From Deltaproteobacteria bacterium (lineage in GTDB: Bacteria > Desulfobacterota > DSM-4660 > Desulfatiglandales > Desulfatiglandaceae), in contig JAFCZI010000076.1 of assembly GCA_019314425.1 (NCBI GenBank), positions 1 through 8,839 on the forward strand: DNA of 8,839 nucleotides. The letters run 5' to 3'. Below are positions 5,254 to 8,839 of this stretch, piece after piece. The notes below the pieces were generated by a model that made no database searches, was not told the DNA's origin, and saw nothing but the letters and a program-made list of their open reading frames with translations. Position numbers and translations under genes: made by a program. Every line of letters begins with the position of its first letter. Within the stretch, counting starts at the first letter, position 1.

Positions 5254-7104
5254 TTATTTTTTTTCTGTCTGCTTTTTTATTTTAGCGGATCGCAGGAGAT
5301 GCCTTTTCTGACCGCTCAATACGGCCTTTCGCATGCGTATGGAGAGGGGGGTGACCTCCACCAGCTCGTCTTCGCGGATGAAGCTGATGGTCTGTTCCAG
5401 GGTCATGGGTTTGATGGGGGACAAAAGTACATTATCGTCCTTCCCGGAGGCCCGCATGTTGGTGAGCTTTTTTTCTTTGGTGGCATTAACGTCGATATCC
5501 TGACTTCGGTTGTGTTCTCCGATGATCATCCCCTCATAGACCAGTTCACCGGGGGTGATCAAGAGTCGGCCTCGGGGTTCCAGGTTAAAGAGGGCGTAGG
5601 GCACGGCACGACCTGAACGGTCCGCCACGATAGACCCGGTGAAACGGCTGGGGCAGTCTCCCCGGAACAGCTCGTAACCATCAAACAGGGCGTTCATGAT
5701 GCCGGTGCCTCGCGTGTCGGTGAGGAATTCATCCCGGTATCCGATCAGGGAACGGGTGGGTACGGAAAATTCAATGTTCACGCGCCCCATTCCGTTGTTG
5801 ACCAGATTGGTCATCCGGCCCTTGCGGAGCGATAGCTTCTCCGTCACGAGGCCCATGAACTGTTCTTCACAGTCCACCATGAGTTTTTCTATGGGTTCGG
5901 TTTTCTTGCCGTTTTCCTGACGAAAGATCACTTCCGGTCGGCCCACGGAGAATTCAAACCCTTCCCGCCGCATGGTTTCCACCAGGATGGCCAGTTGAAA
6001 TTCCCCCCGGCCCTTGACCAGTATCCCTTCCTGAGTTCCGTTCTCTTCCACCTCAATGGACACATTCAGCAGGGTTTCTTTCAAGAGGCGTTCTCTGATC
6101 CGGCTCAACTGCACATATTTTCCTTCGGTTCCGCCCAGGGGTGAATCATTAATAACGAATTTCATGCTCACGGTGGGCTTGTCCACGCTGATCCGCGGCA
6201 GGGCGCGAGGGGCCTCCCGGTTGCAGATGGTATCGCCGATTTCCACATTTTCGATACCGGCCAGCACCACGATGTCCCCGGCATTGACCTCACTTGCGTC
6301 TTTGAGCGTTATGCCGTCATAGGTCTGGAGTTTGCTCACCTTCAGGTCCATGGTTTTGCCGTTTTCTCCAAGACATACCAGACTGTCCCTGGAGTGGGCT
6401 GCGCCGTTGAAGATTTTCCCAACAGCCAGACGTCCCATGTAATCCGAGTAGCCGAGATCAGAAACCAGCATCTGGAACGGGGCGTCGTCCGTGTGTGAAG
6501 GTCCCGGGATTTCGAGGAGAATGGTATCCAGGAGCACGTGAAGGTTTTCGCCTTTCTCTTCCAGGGTTTTCTGAGCGATCCCGTCGCGGCCCACGGCATA
6601 CAGCAGGGGAAACTCCAACTGTTCGTCATTGGCCCCCAGGTCGATCAAAAGGTCGTATATTTCGTCCAGCACTTCATAAGGCCTGGCATCCTTCCGGTCG
6701 ATTTTATTAATGACCACAATGATCTTGAGTTGTGCATCCAGGGCTTTTTTCAGCACAAAACGGGTTTGGGGCAGGGGGCCTTCCGAGGCGTCAACCAGAA
6801 GGATGGCACCGTCAGCCATGCTGAGGGCCCGTTCCACTTCCCCGCCGAAATCCGCGTGCCCGGGTGTGTCAATAATATTGATGCGGACGTCCTTCCACTT
6901 AACCGAACAGTTTTTGGCCGCGATGGTGATACCACGTTCTTTTTCCAGTTCCATGGTGTCCATAAGCCGTTCTTCCACCTTCTGGTCCGATCGGAAGAGG
7001 CCGCTTTGGCGGAATAAACCGTCCACCAGGGTGGTTTTCCCGTGATCTACGTGGGCGATGATGGCAATGTTTCTCAGATTCTTATTTTCTAATGTTTGCG
7101 ACAT
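5254..7104 (-). CDS. typA: Ribosome-associated translational GTPase TypA/BipA
   Basis: TypA/BipA is an EF-G-like GTPase that binds ribosomes and supports 50S assembly and growth under cold or other stress. From the ATG at 7102-7104 the protein has 616 residues, the usual size. The GTPase motifs are complete: AHVDHGKTT (17-25, P-loop), RGIT (57-60, switch I), DTPGH (79-83, switch II) and NKID (133-136, guanine specificity). The beta-barrel domain, two EF-G-like domains and the BipA-specific C-terminal domain follow, with landmarks such as GRGEFQLAILVETMRREG and SLIGYRDEFLTDTRGTG. The frame is open to an ATG at 7218, but those 38 extra codons lack family resemblance and contain a promoter-like site. 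GGAG lies 11 nt before the chosen ATG. The gene is divergent from ygiQ, and the mscS remnant follows 28 bp downstream without a terminator in between. Confidence 0.97.
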   Translation of the reverse strand: MSQTLENKNLRNIAIIAHVDHGKTTLVDGLFRQSGLFRSDQKVEERLMDTMELEKERGITIAAKNCSVKWKDVRINIIDTPGHADFGGEVERALSMADGAILLVDASEGPLPQTRFVLKKALDAQLKIIVVINKIDRKDARPYEVLDEIYDLLIDLGANDEQLEFPLLYAVGRDGIAQKTLEEKGENLHVLLDTILLEIPGPSHTDDAPFQMLVSDLGYSDYMGRLAVGKIFNGAAHSRDSLVCLGENGKTMDLKVSKLQTYDGITLKDASEVNAGDIVVLAGIENVEIGDTICNREAPRALPRISVDKPTVSMKFVINDSPLGGTEGKYVQLSRIRERLLKETLLNVSIEVEENGTQEGILVKGRGEFQLAILVETMRREGFEFSVGRPEVIFRQENGKKTEPIEKLMVDCEEQFMGLVTEKLSLRKGRMTNLVNNGMGRVNIEFSVPTRSLIGYRDEFLTDTRGTGIMNALFDGYELFRGDCPSRFTGSIVADRSGRAVPYALFNLEPRGRLLITPGELVYEGMIIGEHNRSQDIDVNATKEKKLTNMRASGKDDNVLLSPIKPMTLEQTISFIREDELVEVTPLSIRMRKAVLSGQKRHLLRSAKIKKQTEKK

Positions 7105-7127
7105 GTTATTAAGGGCTCCAGTTTGGG

Positions 7128-7146
7128 ATATCGGATAATCCGGTAT
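7128..7146. repeat. Near-palindrome at the typA transcription start, candidate operator
   Basis: A 19-bp odd-centred palindrome, ATATCGGATAATCCGGTAT, has arms pairing at 8 of 9 positions with an uninterrupted core CGGAT-A-ATCCG. It overlaps the inner edge of the predicted -10 box of typA and the expected start site near 7138, where a bound repressor would block transcription. No regulator is encoded nearby. Confidence 0.45.
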
Positions 7147-7172
7147 TGTAAGCATTTTGGAGTTATTTACAA
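7145..7172 (-). promoter_or_regulatory. Promoter for typA
   Basis: On the minus strand, TTGTAA (7167-7172; 4 of 6) is followed after 16 bp by TACAAT (7145-7150; 5 of 6). Transcription would start near 7138, giving a leader of about 34 nt before the ATG at 7104. Its position downstream of the ATG at 7218 is the main argument for the shorter TypA. Confidence 0.5.
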
Positions 7173-7207
7173 GGTTTGTATTGGGCTCATTTCGCCGTTT
7201 AACTTCC

Positions 7208-7236
7208 TTGACCTTCAACCGGCGTGCGGGTATCTT
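7208..7236 (+). promoter_or_regulatory. Promoter for the ygiQ-like gene
   Basis: TTGACC (7208-7213; 5 of 6) is followed after exactly 17 bp by TATCTT (7231-7236; 4 of 6). Transcription would start near 7243, leaving a leader of about 70 nt that contains the hairpin at 7258-7278. Confidence 0.45.
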
Positions 7237-7257
7237 CTGACGAGGACATCAAGTTCA

Positions 7258-7278
7258 ATCCTGAGGTATCTTCAGGAT
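7258..7278 (+). repeat. Inverted repeat/hairpin in the ygiQ leader
   Basis: ATCCTGA and TCAGGAT are perfect 7-bp arms around a 7-nt loop (GGTATCT). In RNA this would form a small hairpin about 33 nt before the start codon. No T-tract follows, so it is not a terminator. It could equally be a protein-binding dyad in DNA. Confidence 0.45.
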
Positions 7279-7311
7279 GAAAAATACCTTATTTTATGGA
7301 ACCCTTGTGCC

Positions 7312-8839
7312 ATGCCGGAAACGAAAGCCATTACCCAAACCCCATCTTTTATCCCGACCACCCCAAAAGAGGTTTCGGATCTCGGTTGGGATGGGGTGGA
7401 TATCATCCTGGTGACCGGTGACACCTACGTGGATTCTTCACACATGGGCGTGGCGGTTATCGGACGGGTGCTGATGGCTGAGGGCTACCGTGTCGGTGTT
7501 ATTGCCCAACCGGATGTGCAGGGTAGTGAGGATATCACACGGTTGGGCGCCCCGAAACTGTTCTGGGGGGTGACGGGGGGGGCGGTGGATTCCATGGTGG
7601 CCAATTACACCGCATCCGGCAAACGGCGCAAACGGGACGATTTGACGCCGGGGGGGATCAATACCAGGCGGCCCGACCGGGCGGTCATTGCATACAGCAA
7701 CCTTATCCGGCGTTATTTCAAAGACCATCCCTACATTGTGATTGGCGGGATTGAGGCCAGCCTGAGACGCATCTCCCATTACGATGCATGGGCCAATTCT
7801 GTGAGGCGATCCATTCTCTTTGACGCCAAGGCCGATGTGCTGGTGTATGGGATGGGAGAAACCAGTACCTTGGCACTGGCGGGCAAAATTCGCCGGGGGA
7901 AACCCATTACGGGGATCCGGGGCATCTGCTATATCAGCAGGGATGTTCCGGCGCCCGATACTCAATTCCCGTCTCCGGATATGGAACTCCCGGCCCACGA
8001 AGCTGTTTCTGAGAACAAGAACCGGTTTGCCCGCATGTTCCGGGCTTTTTATGAAAACGCGGACCCGGTAACCGGTAAACGGCTTTATCAGAAACAGGAT
8101 ACGCGCTACCTGATCCAGAACCCGCCTGCTTTGCCCCTGTCACCGGAGGCGCTTGACCGGGTTTACGAACTGTCCTATTCAAGGGATGTACATCCTTTTT
8201 ATAAAAAATGGGGGAGTGTGACGGCCCTGGACACCATCCGGTTTTCCCTGACGACCCACCGGGGTTGCTATGGAGAGTGCCGGTTTTGTGCCATTACGGT
8301 TCACCAGGGGCGGCATGTTTCGTCCCGAAGCGAGGCTTCAATTCTGCGGGAAGCGCGTGGTTTTTTGAGGCACCCGCGTTTTAAAGGCATTATTTCAAAT
8401 GTGGGTGGGCCCACCGCCAATATGTATGGCATTGAGTGCGAGCGGAAAAAAACGCAAGGGGCGTGTCAGGACAAGGGATGCCTTTTCCCCGAGCCCTGTA
8501 AACATTTGCCGGTCCATCACGGCCGACAGATGAAACTTCTGCAAACCCTTTCTCAAGTCTCCGGCGTGCGAAAGGTTTTCGTGGGATCGGGTATTCGGTA
8601 TGATTTGATTCTCAGGGACCGTAAGACGGGCAGGGCCTATTTAGAAAAAATCCTGCGGCATCATGTGTCGGGGCAACTTAAAATTGCGCCTGAGCATGTG
8701 GCGGATGCGGTTTTAAATCTCATGGGAAAACCCGGGTCCCAAAGACTGGAGGAATTTGTCGGGCTTTTTAACCGGTTGAAACAAAAAATTGGCGGCAACA
8801 TTTTTCTGACCTATTACCTGATGGCCGCCCATCCCGGGT
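7312..8839 (+). CDS. YgiQ/UPF0313 family radical SAM protein (C-terminus cut by window edge)
   Basis: The first 509 codons of a YgiQ-family protein are present, and the frame is open at the right edge; full members run to about 600-740 residues, so the rest of the radical SAM barrel and the usual C-terminal domain (DUF3362) are missing only because the window ends. The N-terminal domain (about 10-300) has LVTGDTYVDSSHMG (33-46), IAQPD (64-68) and IGGIEASLRRISHYD (144-158). The radical SAM Fe4S4 site is CYGECRFC with Cys319, Cys323 and Cys326. A Cys/His-rich insert follows SNVGGPTANMYG, again typical of the family. The ATG at 7312 matches the family start; the only upstream purine patch, GGA, is 11 nt away. 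The gene is divergent from typA. The reaction of YgiQ proteins is not established, so I give no gene-specific function. Confidence 0.95.
   Translation, partial: MPETKAITQTPSFIPTTPKEVSDLGWDGVDIILVTGDTYVDSSHMGVAVIGRVLMAEGYRVGVIAQPDVQGSEDITRLGAPKLFWGVTGGAVDSMVANYTASGKRRKRDDLTPGGINTRRPDRAVIAYSNLIRRYFKDHPYIVIGGIEASLRRISHYDAWANSVRRSILFDAKADVLVYGMGETSTLALAGKIRRGKPITGIRGICYISRDVPAPDTQFPSPDMELPAHEAVSENKNRFARMFRAFYENADPVTGKRLYQKQDTRYLIQNPPALPLSPEALDRVYELSYSRDVHPFYKKWGSVTALDTIRFSLTTHRGCYGECRFCAITVHQGRHVSSRSEASILREARGFLRHPRFKGIISNVGGPTANMYGIECERKKTQGACQDKGCLFPEPCKHLPVHHGRQMKLLQTLSQVSGVRKVFVGSGIRYDLILRDRKTGRAYLEKILRHHVSGQLKIAPEHVADAVLNLMGKPGSQRLEEFVGLFNRLKQKIGGNIFLTYYLMAAHPG

Noticed and set aside
5083..5616. 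177-codon plus-strand frame overlapping the typA 3' end and mscS remnant
   Set aside because: It lies antisense to strongly conserved TypA and MscS sequence, has no recognisable domain or ribosome binding site, and is explained as a shadow frame.
6538..7017. 159-codon plus-strand frame inside typA
   Set aside because: It is antisense to the conserved GTPase domain of TypA and resembles no known protein.

Overview
The window looks like an ordinary chromosomal segment of a Gram-negative anaerobe. Gene content and protein style (TypA, YgiQ-type radical SAM protein, MscS relative, M20 hydrolase, short-chain aminotransferase) resemble Desulfobacterota (former Deltaproteobacteria). That placement is an inference from sequence recall, not a search. 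I see no tRNA, rRNA, CRISPR array, insertion sequence, integrase or origin. I find no convincing new multi-gene system, but several local oddities deserve a look.

Layout from left to right. Positions 1-363 (minus strand) hold the N-terminal part of a metallo-beta-lactamase-fold hydrolase that runs off the left edge. Positions 556-2782 (minus strand) form a tight three-gene operon read right to left: a DUF202 membrane protein, a PlsC-like lysophospholipid acyltransferase and an M20 metallo-hydrolase. The junctions are TAATG and ATGA overlaps, so translation is probably coupled. At about 2854-2988 two divergent promoters lie back to back, with a perfect 8-bp inverted repeat spanning both -35 boxes. 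Positions 2988-4597 (plus strand) carry a class I/II PLP aminotransferase followed by a small protein with a zinc-ribbon-like N-terminus and a Tudor/SH3-like C-terminus.

Positions 4598-5225 (minus strand) hold a decayed mscS-type channel gene. It lacks the first two membrane helices and carries a one-base frameshift near 5065. Just upstream of it on the same strand, at 5254-7104, is typA/bipA, whose own promoter lies inside what a longest-ORF call would treat as an N-terminal extension. From 7312 to the right edge (plus strand) runs most of a YgiQ/UPF0313 radical SAM protein. The typA-ygiQ divergent region carries promoter-like boxes for both genes, a 19-bp near-palindrome at the typA start site and a 7-bp hairpin in the ygiQ leader.

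Functionally the window mixes a translation/ribosome GTPase (TypA), an Fe-S radical enzyme (YgiQ), amino-acid metabolism (aminotransferase, M20 hydrolase) and membrane functions (acyltransferase, DUF202, MscS remnant). The genes do not form one evident pathway. The main transcription units are typA (plus the mscS remnant), aminotransferase plus zinc-ribbon protein, the DUF202-acyltransferase-M20 operon, the MBL gene, and ygiQ.
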